Shown: positions 7,635-14,702, numbered from the stretch's first letter. The stretch is 20,241 nucleotides of DNA from CAZUZD01 sp964624465 (GCA_964624465.1 CAZUZD010000088.1:1-20241), one strand, 5' to 3'. Numbers and translations: made by a program. Notes: generated from the letters alone by a model not told the origin.

Positions 7635-8104
7635 CGACCGCCCCCCGCGTCTCGATCGCCGGCAAGCTCTTGCGGGTCGCCCTGCCCGCGCCCTCGGCGC
7701 TGCTGGCCTGCCACCCCGGCGACCTGGCCGATCGCCTGGCCCCGCTGGGCATCGGCCCCGCCGACACCGAGGCCGCCGGCCGGGCGATGATCCGCGCCGT
7801 CGAGCTGGCCCGCCGCACGGGCAAGGGGGCCCCCGCGCCGGCCGACCCCGACGACGCCGCCCTGGCCGAGCTCGGGGCAATCCTCCGGCACCTGGCCGTG
7901 GCGGTCCTGCAGGCCGGGGACCCCGGAGTCCGGGCCGATCGAGCCGCCCGGATCCTGGACGCCGCCACGCCCGACGAGATCGCCGCCGTCATCGAGTTCG
8001 GCCTGACCCGGTTCGCCGCCTGGCTCGACGAGGTCCAGGCCGCCGCCGTCGCGGTCAACCGGCTGACCAGCGTGTTCCACTCCGCGGCCGACGCCGCCGC
8101 CTGA
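7631..8104 (+). CDS. Hypothetical helical protein directly before the tape measure gene
   Basis: A 157-aa Ala-rich, mostly helical protein with no recognised family. It starts in an ATGA overlap with the preceding gene and ends 15 bases before the tape measure start. In tailed phages the genes just upstream of the tape measure encode tail assembly chaperones, which are also helical and Ala-rich, so a chaperone role is possible by position alone. Segments such as DDAALAELGAILRHLAVAVLQ and DEIAAVIEFGLTRFAAWLDEV are strongly amphipathic. No -1 slippery frameshift sequence typical of G/GT chaperones was seen, and the pair of genes is joined by overlap rather than fusion. Confidence 0.5.
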   Translation: MTTAPRVSIAGKLLRVALPAPSALLACHPGDLADRLAPLGIGPADTEAAGRAMIRAVELARRTGKGAPAPADPDDAALAELGAILRHLAVAVLQAGDPGVRADRAARILDAATPDEIAAVIEFGLTRFAAWLDEVQAAAVAVNRLTSVFHSAADAAA

Positions 8105-8119
8105 CCGGGAGCCCCGCCC

Positions 8120-10015
8120 ATGTTCCGACTCGCCAGCCTGTACGTGGACATCGTCGGCAAGGATGACAAGTTCACGTCCGCCCTGGACCGCGCCCACTCG
8201 ACCGCAATCCGTCGCGGGGCGATGATCGGCTCGGTCCTCGGCAACGCCCTGTCCGGCACGCTGGGGATGGCGCTGCAGGCCGTGGGCGGGGCCTTCACTG
8301 GCACCGTGGGCGCGGCCTCCGGCATGAACGACACTTTGGCGAAGACCGGCACCATCTTCGGCGACTCGGCCGGCAAGATCATCGGCCAGGCCGACGAGAT
8401 GGCCGCCAAGTTCGGGGTGGCAAAACAGGAGTTTCTGGGGGCCGCAACCAACTTCGGGGCCGTGTTCAAGGGGGCTGGCAAGAGCCAGGCCGAGGCGGCG
8501 GGCCTGGGAACCGAGCTGGCGAAGCTCGGCATGGACATGGCCCGGTTCAGCGGCGCCACCAACGAGGACGCATTCGGGGCCATCAGTTCGGCCCTGCGCG
8601 GCGAATTCGACCCGATCGAGAAGTACGGCGTGTTCCTGAACGCCGCCGCGATCGAGCAGCAGGCCGTGGCGATGGGCGCCGAGAAGACCGCCAACGGGAT
8701 CAGCGAACTGGCCAAGAAAACCGCGGCGATGGCGCTGATCCAGAACCAGGCCGCCGACGCCCTCGGCGCCACCGAGCGCTATGCCGGGACGTTCTCCGGC
8801 ACCATCAGCCGACTCATGGGGAACCTTGCCAACTTCGGGTCGAGCGTCGGCGCCGCCATCATGCCGGCGTTCCAGGCCCTGGCCGGCCAGGGAGAACGAT
8901 TGCTCGGGGCCCTGTCCTCGGGCTTCGCCACGCTGGCCCCGTACGTCCAGACCGCGTCGGGGTGGATCGGGGCCGCGATCACCAAGATGGGCGACGTCGT
9001 CGCCACGGTCGTCGGGCTGTATCAGAGCGCGTTCGCCGCGCTGATGGCCACGCCCGCGTTCCAGTGGCTGGCGTCCGGGTTCCAGGCCGCGTCGGGTGCC
9101 GTCCAGTCCGCGTCGGGATTGATCGGGGACGCCGTCACGTTCATCGGCGAGGCGGCCGCCTCGGCCGGCGAGATGTTCAGCCTCATGGCGAACGACTTCA
9201 TGTCGACGCCCGTGTTCGCGTGGCTGTCCGAACAGCTGACCTGGGTGGGCGAGAAGGTCGCCGAGGGGATGACGTGGGCCGGCGAGTGGCTCACGTACTT
9301 CAAGGACCAGGCCGTGGGCGCCCTGGGCGTCGTGGCCGTGATGTTCCGCAACCAGGGCATCGTCTACGAGATGGTGAAGCTCCGGCTCCAGACGTTCGTG
9401 CAGAACGCCGTGATCGGGTTCCACGCGGTCGTGCAGAACGCCGGGATCCTGGCGAGCTGGCTGGCCGGGAACTGGCGGAGCCTGATCGCCGATGCCGCCA
9501 ACGGGGTGGTGACGATCTTCAAGAATCTGGTGAAGAACATCACCGGCTTGTGGAGCGCCACGCTGAAGTTCCTGGGCGGCGGCGGCTGGACGTTCAATTA
9601 CACGCCGATGCTCCAGGGCATGAAGGAGATGACGTCCAAGCTGCCCGAGATGGTGCGGCCGATGTGGGTCGACGCCTCCGACCAGATGGGCAAGCTCGGC
9701 GATCAGATGGCCGATCGAGAGGTCAAACGTCAGGTCGCCATCGGGGCCGCGAAGCCCGAGGCGGGCGCCCAGCCCATGAAGGAGTACGAGAAGGCCCCCG
9801 CGATGGCGCGAGCCGCGGCGGCCGCCGGCGACCAGTTCAAGACCCAGTCCTTCGCCGCCAGCGACTTCGCCCGCCAGCTGCAGGGCCAGCAGTTCGGGAA
9901 AGACGCGGTCGCAACGAAGCAGCTGAAGGTGCTGGAAGAGAACCGCGACGAGCTGAAGAAGCTCAACGAGAAGAAGGCCGGCGCCGGCCTCGGTGCCCTC
10001 GCCGTCTACGCCTGA
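8120..10015 (+). CDS. Phage tail tape measure protein
   Basis: A 631-aa protein. It starts FRLASLYVDIVGKDDKF, followed by a hydrophobic Gly/Ala stretch (about 33-65), as in many tape measure proteins. The hallmark ALRGEFDPIEKYGVFLN (about 158-174), with preceding ARFSGATNEDAF, is the conserved core of the TP901/PhageMin_Tail-type domain. The middle is a long series of amphipathic helices rich in Trp/Phe, including two similar elements MATPAFQWL (309) and MSTPVFAWL (361) 52 residues apart. The C-terminus (KQLKVLEENRDELKKLNEKK) is a likely coiled coil. In phages such proteins set tail length and are ejected into the cell. At 631 residues it is in the normal size range, and the frame is intact, so it is not a decaying relic. 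No tail tube, sheath, baseplate or fibre gene is recognised nearby. A non-phage extracytoplasmic or membrane role cannot be excluded. Confidence 0.85.
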   Translation: MFRLASLYVDIVGKDDKFTSALDRAHSTAIRRGAMIGSVLGNALSGTLGMALQAVGGAFTGTVGAASGMNDTLAKTGTIFGDSAGKIIGQADEMAAKFGVAKQEFLGAATNFGAVFKGAGKSQAEAAGLGTELAKLGMDMARFSGATNEDAFGAISSALRGEFDPIEKYGVFLNAAAIEQQAVAMGAEKTANGISELAKKTAAMALIQNQAADALGATERYAGTFSGTISRLMGNLANFGSSVGAAIMPAFQALAGQGERLLGALSSGFATLAPYVQTASGWIGAAITKMGDVVATVVGLYQSAFAALMATPAFQWLASGFQAASGAVQSASGLIGDAVTFIGEAAASAGEMFSLMANDFMSTPVFAWLSEQLTWVGEKVAEGMTWAGEWLTYFKDQAVGALGVVAVMFRNQGIVYEMVKLRLQTFVQNAVIGFHAVVQNAGILASWLAGNWRSLIADAANGVVTIFKNLVKNITGLWSATLKFLGGGGWTFNYTPMLQGMKEMTSKLPEMVRPMWVDASDQMGKLGDQMADREVKRQVAIGAAKPEAGAQPMKEYEKAPAMARAAAAAGDQFKTQSFAASDFARQLQGQQFGKDAVATKQLKVLEENRDELKKLNEKKAGAGLGALAVYA

Positions 10016-10095
10016 CCGACGTCGACCTGGTCGTGGTCCGGCCCTGGTCTGTCCCGGGCCGGCCGGCATCCGTTCTCCTGCCCGAGGGCTCGACG

Positions 10096-10629
10096 ATGAC
10101 CGCACGCCCGAAGATCGCGCGAGAGCTGGCCGAGCTGATCGAGGCCCAGGCCCGGGACGACGCCAGGGATCGGCTCGACCCCAGCAGGCTCGCGACCCGG
10201 GAAGCCGACCTGTCCCGGCCCGGCTCCGACGAGGGGTTCAGCCTGAACAGCCTGGCCGACACCCGGTGTGCTCCCCCGGACGCCCGGCTGATCGCCGAGG
10301 AAGAGTACGCCCGCCGCGGTCAGGCGCAGATGGCGCCGCCGATCCGGGTCGTGGGCGACGGCCGGGTCTGGACGGTCCCGATCATCAAGTTCGAGACGAG
10401 TACCCGGTGCCCGGTCTGCCACGACAACCCGCTACCGAAGCCGCTCGCCTGCCTGGTCTGCCACGCGAGCGCCTACGACCCGACGAAGCACGACATGCAG
10501 GAGAGCCCCAAGGCAGCCGCCAAGCGGTCGAAGCTGGGCGGCGGCATGGGCGCGACCCTGACCCCGGGGAAGCGCGGCCGCAAGAGCCTGTGGGCCGACT
10601 ACCAGCCCGCCGGCAAGGTGGCCCCATGA
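10096..10629 (+). CDS. Zinc-ribbon protein after the tape measure gene
   Basis: A 177-aa protein. Residues 1-80 are charged and helical; about residues 105-125 hold CPVC and CLVC with a following His (CHAS), a compact zinc ribbon; the tail is Lys/Arg-rich (KAAAKRSKLGGG, KRGRKS). ATG 10096 is preceded by GAGGG at 10084-10088. The 80-base gap after the tape measure gene contains a CCGGCCC/GGGCCGG stem. The stop overlaps the next ATG (ATGA). DNA or RNA binding is likely from the zinc ribbon and basic tail; the family is not recognised. Confidence 0.6.
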   Translation: MTARPKIARELAELIEAQARDDARDRLDPSRLATREADLSRPGSDEGFSLNSLADTRCAPPDARLIAEEEYARRGQAQMAPPIRVVGDGRVWTVPIIKFETSTRCPVCHDNPLPKPLACLVCHASAYDPTKHDMQESPKAAAKRSKLGGGMGATLTPGKRGRKSLWADYQPAGKVAP

Positions 10630-10859
10630 CCCGACCCATCACCGCCGCGACGGCGGCCGCACCGCTCGACGACACCGACTGGCGGAAAACCCGGGCCCTC
10701 GAGATGGCGCGGCGCAAGGCGCAGGGCTGGCCGGTCGACCGGATCGCCCGGTTCTACCGCATCGGCCGCACCATGGTGTTCCGGGAGATCGCCGGCGTCC
10801 CGCCCGAGATCCTGGCCCGGATCGGCGAGACCCTCGAGGGGACCGAGAGCACCCGATGA
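10626..10859 (+). CDS. Small HTH protein
   Basis: A 77-aa protein. Residues about 22-58 (ALEMARRKAQGWPVDRIARFYRIGRTMVFREI) match a helix-turn-helix of the resolvase/terminase-small-subunit or sigma-like type: GWPVDRIARFY as first helices, IGRTMVFREI as recognition helix. Both ends overlap neighbours through ATGA. It may be a small regulator or, given the phage-like context, a packaging-type DNA-binding protein; the sequence alone does not decide. Confidence 0.55.
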   Translation: MTRPITAATAAAPLDDTDWRKTRALEMARRKAQGWPVDRIARFYRIGRTMVFREIAGVPPEILARIGETLEGTESTR

Positions 10860-11122
10860 CCCCGACCCCGACCCCGCCACGCCGACCCGTGCCGCTGTCC
10901 GACTTCAACCTGGCCGAGCTCCGGCGGATGATCGCCCTCGGCCACGCCACCCCGAGCCAGGCCGCCGCGCTGTTCGGCATCGACCGCCAGGATGCTGAGG
11001 CGATCTGCTCGACCGACCGCCGCCGTCCTGGCCCCGGCCCCGAGCCCGCTGGCCGCCCCGGGGCGCGATCCTCGGCACCCGGACCGCCCAACCGACCGCC
11101 GGACCGCGGACGCCGCTCCTGA
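10856..11122 (+). CDS. Small HTH-like protein, last gene of rightward operon
   Basis: An 88-aa protein. Residues about 16-52 (SDFNLAELRRMIALGHATPSQAAALFGIDRQDAEAI) form a likely helix-turn-helix; the remainder is a Pro/Arg/Gly-rich tail with no visible structure. The start overlaps the preceding stop by ATGA. It may act with the similar-sized HTH protein just before it. The proline-rich end lowers confidence in the exact C-terminus, although the hairpin starting 19 bases after the stop fits an operon end. Confidence 0.5.
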   Translation: MTPTPTPPRRPVPLSDFNLAELRRMIALGHATPSQAAALFGIDRQDAEAICSTDRRRPGPGPEPAGRPGARSSAPGPPNRPPDRGRRS

Positions 11123-11141
11123 GCCACGCCAGGGCCCAACG

Positions 11142-11183
11142 CCCGAGGCCCCGCCACTCCGGGAGGGAGCGCGGGGCCTCGGG
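11142..11183. terminator. Bidirectional hairpin between convergent operons
   Basis: CCCGAGGCCCCGC (11142-11154), a 16-base loop, GCGGGGCCTCGGG (11171-11183). It sits between the ends of the rightward operon (11122) and the leftward operon (11213), where a two-way terminator is expected. There is no T tract on either strand. Confidence 0.65.
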
Positions 11184-11212
11184 TCGGTCGGCGGTCGCGA
11201 GGGGAGGGGCGG

Positions 11213-11707
11213 TCAGCCGTGGCGCTGGACGTCGACCAGGTCGACGACGTGCAGGACCATCATCATGGAGTCGGGTTGGCCCACCGTGCCCACGGGGTCA
11301 TCCTGGCAGTGCTTCGACGGCGTGGCCGTGTAGAGCCGCTCACCGACCACGACCGCCGCCGGCCGGCAGCGAACCCGGCTCAGGACGTAGGGAGGATTCT
11401 TGGGCTGCAGGTCCTGCTGCGGCTCCAGGATCAGGTTCAACAGCGACTGCTCCGCGTCGTGGGCGAGCCGGGACACGACCGAGTCGGAGTACTCGAGCTC
11501 GGCATCGGGGTCAGCTTCGTAGGCGTCCCTGGCCAGGTCGTCCAGCTGCGTGAGCATCTCGTAAACCGCCGCCGCCGTCGTGATCGCCTGGCACCGCCGG
11601 TGATCCGCAGCGGCTTTCCACGGGTCGTTCTTCGGCTTGCGGTACTTCCGCAGCGTGAGGGCCGCGATCTTCTCGTTGAGCTTGCTGGCGTCGATCTTCG
11701 CGTTCAT
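11213..11707 (-). CDS. Hypothetical protein, third gene of leftward operon
   Basis: A 164-aa protein of unknown family. The N-terminal 100 residues are helical (SKLNEKIAALTLRKYRK, CQAITTAAAVYEMLTQLDDLARDAYEADPD); the C-terminal 60 look like a small beta-rich domain (YVLSRVRCRPAAVVVGERLYTATPS). The start at 11707 was taken over longer in-frame options because GGAG lies nine bases upstream and the upstream extension would overlap the previous gene. The sequence gives no firm function. Confidence 0.55.
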   Translation of the reverse strand: MNAKIDASKLNEKIAALTLRKYRKPKNDPWKAAADHRRCQAITTAAAVYEMLTQLDDLARDAYEADPDAELEYSDSVVSRLAHDAEQSLLNLILEPQQDLQPKNPPYVLSRVRCRPAAVVVGERLYTATPSKHCQDDPVGTVGQPDSMMMVLHVVDLVDVQRHG

Positions 11708-11741
11708 CAGGGTGATCTCCGACGTCGAGATGGGAGGGGAG

Positions 11742-12008
11742 TCAGACCGCGAGCCGCAGTGCGATGACGAAAAACCGGCCGATGGGCAGGACGAGATAGG
11801 TGCCCCGGCCGTCGTCCTGCTGGCGGTCCCAGTTCCGACGGGTGGACCAGACCACATGCAGGTCGAGCATCTGGCCCGCCGTGTCGCGGACCAGGACCGA
11901 GTAGTGGGCGAATGCGGGCGCGGAGAGCTGACACCGGTGTGAGCGCGGGTTCGGGGTCAAGGCGGCGCCGTCGCCGGCCGTGCGCGACGTGAGGGGCCAG
12001 GTCAGCAT
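11742..12008 (-). CDS. Hypothetical small protein, second gene of leftward operon
   Basis: An 88-aa protein with no recognised family. It appears to be a small beta-rich domain (HYSVLVRDTAGQMLDLHVVWST and GTYLVLPIGRFFVIALRLAV), ending with a hydrophobic strand or short membrane-like stretch. GGAG lies about ten bases before the ATG (12008). It is 34 bases upstream of the next gene in the operon and 87 bases after the acidic protein gene. Confidence 0.45.
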   Translation of the reverse strand: MLTWPLTSRTAGDGAALTPNPRSHRCQLSAPAFAHYSVLVRDTAGQMLDLHVVWSTRRNWDRQQDDGRGTYLVLPIGRFFVIALRLAV

Positions 12009-12095
12009 GAGGGGCAGTCTCCAGCGTAGCGGGTGCGAGCGTGTGGAGGCCGGGGCCGGTCAGCGTCGACCGGCCCCGGACGACGATGGTAGCGG

Positions 12096-12545
12096 TCAGA
12101 CGGCGGCGGGCGCCACCCACCCCTCGAAGTCGTACGGCCACCGCGACTGGGCCATGCGCTCGGCCATCGTCAGCTGCAGCGCCTCGCGCCGGTCGCGGAG
12201 CTGGGCCGGGGTCGTCGCGCCGGTCACGACCAGGTCGGAGGCCAGTTCGGCCAGGGTCTCGGCCATCAGGTCGCCGGCGTCGGTGTCGAGCTGGCGGAAC
12301 CGGCCGATCTGCACGGCGACCAGGCCGTCCAGGGTCAGGCCCTCGACATCGGCCAGCGACGGGTCGGGGCCGAGGGTCCAGGCCGAATCCATCTCATCGG
12401 TCCAGGTCTCCCACGACTCGCCGGCCGGATCGAGGTCGTCGCTGTCCCAGCCTTCGCAGGGCAGCACCACCGGGCCCGCCTCGCCGGGGGCATCGTAGTC
12501 GTAGGGGCCGAAGACCGAGGGAACTGCCTGTGATACAGTGGCCAT
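12096..12545 (-). CDS. Highly acidic lysine-free protein, first gene of leftward operon
   Basis: A 149-aa protein with 28 Asp/Glu against 7 Arg and no Lys. Acidic residues are dense between 15 and 65 (YDYD, GWDSDDLD, WETWTDEMD). The C-terminal half is helical (GDLMAETLAELASDLV and LRDRREALQLTMAERMAQ). ATG 12545 has a strong AGGAGA seven bases upstream, so high expression is likely. A perfect 13-bp hairpin lies in its leader. Families with this charge include DNA-mimic anti-restriction proteins such as Ocr and ArdA, common in mobile elements, but there is no recognisable homology and a plain acidic structural or regulatory protein is equally possible. Confidence 0.6.
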   Translation of the reverse strand: MATVSQAVPSVFGPYDYDAPGEAGPVVLPCEGWDSDDLDPAGESWETWTDEMDSAWTLGPDPSLADVEGLTLDGLVAVQIGRFRQLDTDAGDLMAETLAELASDLVVTGATTPAQLRDRREALQLTMAERMAQSRWPYDFEGWVAPAAV

Positions 12546-12580
12546 TGCGATTCTCCTGGGGCTCTTCAGGTGGGTCGCTC

Positions 12581-12612
12581 GGGGCTCGGACGGTTGCACC
12601 CGTCCGAGCCCC
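12581..12612 (-). promoter_or_regulatory. 13-bp leader hairpin upstream of the acidic protein gene
   Basis: GGGGCTCGGACGG and CCGTCCGAGCCCC enclose a six-base loop, a perfect 13-bp stem located 36-67 bases before the ATG at 12545. In this place it would lie in the 5' untranslated leader of the leftward operon. It may be an attenuator, an mRNA-stability element, or the terminator of an unseen short transcript. Confidence 0.5.
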
Positions 12613-12665
12613 ACTTAGGTGATTCCGGGCCGTTGCTCGAACCCACAGGCCAACAAAACAAATTG

Positions 12666-12714
12666 GTCAGTACCCAGTCAACAAAGTACAGACGGATTTT
12701 ATCTGGGTACTGAC
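12666..12714. promoter_or_regulatory. Operator: 12-bp inverted repeat between divergent genes
   Basis: GTCAGTACCCAG at 12666-12677 and its exact reverse complement CTGGGTACTGAC at 12703-12714, 25 bases apart (centre-to-centre 37 bases). The right arm abuts the -35 of the promoter at 12715. On the minus strand TTGACT (12681-12676) overlaps the left arm and could be a -35 for the leftward operon. This is a good candidate for binding by the ribbon-helix-helix protein encoded just downstream, which would then repress itself and the leftward operon. Confidence 0.65.
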
Positions 12715-12744
12715 TGGACAGGCCCGAGTGATCGGCCGTATACT
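12715..12744 (+). promoter_or_regulatory. Sigma70-like promoter of the RHH gene
   Basis: TGGACA (12715-12720) and TATACT (12739-12744) with an 18-base spacer. Transcription would start near 12751, about 54 bases before the start codon at 12805. It directly follows the right operator arm. Confidence 0.6.
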
Positions 12745-12804
12745 CCCTTGGTGTCGTGCGACAGGCCGCGTACCCTTGGCCCCGTGGACTAGGAGGTTCG
12801 AACA

Positions 12805-13023
12805 TTGGGTGTCGCGACGATGGCCAAGAAGCAAGCCGGCAAGAAGCCTGAGGTTCCGGGGCCGCGGCGAACGGTACTCACCATCAAGGGCACGGACGAG
12901 TGGGCCGAGTGGCTCGCCGGCCTCGGTGAGTTCCTCCGGACGCCGACGTCGACAGTGGTCGACCACGCGCTGGTGAAGTACGCGAAGGAGGTCGGCTACA
13001 CCGCCGAGGCTCCGAAGCGCTGA
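12805..13023 (+). CDS. Ribbon-helix-helix (Arc/CopG-like) regulator
   Basis: A 72-aa protein. A basic N-terminus (AKKQAGKKPE) precedes a beta-strand RTVLTIKG, then helix 1 (TDEWAEWLAGLGEFLRT), a short turn and helix 2 (TSTVVDHALVKYAKEVGY), the pattern of ribbon-helix-helix DNA-binding proteins common in planctomycetes. The TTG start at 12805 is favoured because AGGAGG (12791-12796) is eight bases upstream; ATG 12820 would be 23 bases away. Position beside an operator with two arms suggests autoregulation and control of the divergent operon. An antitoxin role is possible, but no toxin gene is seen next to it. Confidence 0.75.
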   Translation: MGVATMAKKQAGKKPEVPGPRRTVLTIKGTDEWAEWLAGLGEFLRTPTSTVVDHALVKYAKEVGYTAEAPKR

Positions 13024-13040
13024 CGCTCCTGGCCTGGCCG

Positions 13041-13056
13041 TTCCGCAATCGCGGAA
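13041..13056 (+). terminator. Short hairpin after the RHH gene
   Basis: TTCCGC-AATC-GCGGAA starts 17 bases after the stop codon. The six-bp stem has no T tract, so it is only a weak terminator candidate. Confidence 0.35.
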
Positions 13057-13365
13057 TCCGGGTCGCCCTGTCGTCCTGTACCAACCCCCGTCCAGGGGGG
13101 TGGCCGATCGGGGTGCGCGCTGCGCACGCCGTCCGCTCTTTGGCATCCTGGCGTTCAGAAGCCCGCGAAGGCGGGTCGGGGGTGGCGACCGGCGCCCTCG
13201 GCCCGCCAGGCCTGTACTGTCGCCGTACTGCCGAAGCCGTGTTTGTACTGCGATTCCCTGGGTGCCTGCGCGTCGCTTCGATTGCCCTTGTGGCACATCC
13301 AGACGTGGCCTAAGGTGCGGCCCGCCAGAGGCATCAGGCTGAACCTATCGCATTCGCAAGTGATT
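13057..13365. promoter_or_regulatory. Gene-free right end of element 1 with GTACTG repeats
   Basis: No convincing gene was found. GTACTG occurs three times on the plus strand at 13214-13219, 13225-13230 and 13245-13250, 116-152 bases inside the att copy. The same hexamer makes up half of the palindrome before integrase 1. Such short repeats near an att site may be arm-type sites for integrase/excisionase or regulator sites. Confidence 0.4.
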
Positions 13366-13409
13366 TTCCCAAGCTGGACGTCGTGGGTTCGAATCCCATC
13401 GCCCGCTCT
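13366..13409 (+). repeat. attR of element 1 / attL of element 2
   Basis: Exact second copy of the 44-bp tRNA-Gly 3' end found at 14-57. The bases to its left do not continue the tRNA, so this is not a second tRNA gene. Element 2's integrase begins 120 bases to its right, almost the same spacing as between the first copy and integrase 1. Confidence 0.92.
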
Positions 13410-13482
13410 TGACAGAAATGGATTGTGGCAAAGCCTTTACGATCGGCCGTCTGCGTGGACGGCCAGCTCCGGGATGATTGCC

Positions 13483-13504
13483 AAAGTGGTAGTACTACCA
13501 CTTT
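13483..13504. promoter_or_regulatory. 22-bp perfect palindrome upstream of integrase 2
   Basis: AAAGTGGTAGT followed directly by its reverse complement. It ends 25 bases before the integrase start codon, matching the place of the palindrome before integrase 1. A dimeric repressor or integrase-binding site is likely. Confidence 0.65.
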
Positions 13505-13529
13505 CCTCCCCGGTAGCGAGGCGCTGACC

Positions 13530-14702
13530 ATGCCCAACGGCCGCCGCATCCCGATGTACCGACTCCACCGGCCCACCGGTCAGGCCGTCGTCCGCCTCGA
13601 AGGCCGGGACCATTATCTCGGCAGCCACGGGACGCCGGAGAGTCGGAAGCGCTACGACCGGCTCATCGCCGAATGGCTGACCCGCTCAACCAGCCCGCCA
13701 GCGACCGGGGACCAATTCAGTACCGCAGCCAGTCCGGCCGCGACCATCGACGAGGTCGTCCTGGCGTTCTGGACGCACGCCGAAACGCACTATCGCGACC
13801 CGCAGGGCAGCCCGACTGCCGAACTGGGAAACCTCCGGGACGCGATCCGGCCGCTCCGAAGACTTTATGGTGGTACCAAGGCGGCGGAGTTCGGGCCGCT
13901 GGCACTGCGAGCAGTCCGCGAGGAGCTTGTACGGTCCGGGCTGGCGCGCTCGACGGTAAACGCGCGGATCAACCGGATCCGGCGGATTTTCCGCTGGGCC
14001 GCGTCGGTCGAGCTCGTTCCGCCGAGCGTCAGCCAAGCCCTGCAGACGGTCACGGGACTTCAGCGGGGGCGAACGACCGCCCCTGAACCTCCCGCAATCC
14101 GCCCAGTCGCCTTGGAGCATGTCCAGGCTACGCTCCCGGAACTGCCGGTGCCGGTCGCGGCCATGGTCCAGGTTCAGCTGCTCTGCGGCTGCCGGACCGA
14201 AGAGGTCCTCTCGATGCGGCGGGCGGAGCTGCGGACCGACGTCCAGCCGTGGGAGTACCGCCCCACCAGCCACAAGAACTCCTGGCGCGGGCAGGAGCGG
14301 GTCATCTTCCTGGGTCCTCAGTGTCAGCAGATCCTGGCAGCATTTCTCGTCTCGGGGCGACCCGACGAGTTTCTGTTTCGTCCAGGATGCCGCCCTGCAC
14401 CCCCGTCGAAGAGAAAAAAGTCGGTCGATAACCGTCGTAACGCAACACGACAGTCGGACCGCTACGACCGACGCAGCTACCGGCAAGCAATCGTGAGAGC
14501 GAGCCAGCGTTCTGGGATACCTCCTTGGACCCCGTTGCAGCTTCGTCATACCGCCGCGACGACGATCCGCGAGCGCTTCGGTGTTGAGGCCGCACAGGTC
14601 ATCCTGGGCCACTCCAGGGTTGAGACTACTGAGATATACGCGGAGAAGAGCCTCAACACTGCGAGGAGAACTGCGAGGAGAATAATCACGGAACTCGGCT
14701 GA
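13530..14702 (+). CDS. Tyrosine recombinase (integrase) of element 2
   Basis: A 390-aa paralogue of the integrase at 179-1357, aligned over its whole length (GRDHYLG near the N-terminus, shared EFGPLALRAVREELVRSGL segment, SHKNS, QLRHTAAT, GVEAAQVILGHSR). Catalytic residues: R222 in CGCRTEE, R339 in QLRH, His in LGHS, Y370 in EIYAE. The first position of the HxxR box is Leu (L336) instead of His. Both integrases sit the same distance from identical att copies, so they presumably recognise the same tRNA-Gly site. ATG 13530 has only a weak AGG upstream but fits the paralogue's start. The coding frame is intact, so it may still be active. Confidence 0.92.
   Translation: MPNGRRIPMYRLHRPTGQAVVRLEGRDHYLGSHGTPESRKRYDRLIAEWLTRSTSPPATGDQFSTAASPAATIDEVVLAFWTHAETHYRDPQGSPTAELGNLRDAIRPLRRLYGGTKAAEFGPLALRAVREELVRSGLARSTVNARINRIRRIFRWAASVELVPPSVSQALQTVTGLQRGRTTAPEPPAIRPVALEHVQATLPELPVPVAAMVQVQLLCGCRTEEVLSMRRAELRTDVQPWEYRPTSHKNSWRGQERVIFLGPQCQQILAAFLVSGRPDEFLFRPGCRPAPPSKRKKSVDNRRNATRQSDRYDRRSYRQAIVRASQRSGIPPWTPLQLRHTAATTIRERFGVEAAQVILGHSRVETTEIYAEKSLNTARRTARRIITELG

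Noticed and set aside
7520..10105. Very long open frame on the minus strand opposite the tape measure gene
   Set aside because: It is a by-product of high GC and codon bias; its translation is low-complexity Gly/Arg/His-rich, while the plus strand carries a clear tape measure protein and a chain of overlapping starts.
12805..13023. Toxin-antitoxin module with the RHH protein as antitoxin
   Set aside because: No toxin-like gene lies next to it in the same direction; the following 340 bases are gene-free.
13366..13409. Second tRNA-Gly gene
   Set aside because: Only the 3' part from the anticodon loop on is present; the preceding bases do not form an anticodon stem or D arm.
13409..13414. TTGACA at the junction of the second att copy as -35 of integrase 2
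   Set aside because: No acceptable -10 follows at 16-19 bases; the nearest TACGAT is 23 bases away.
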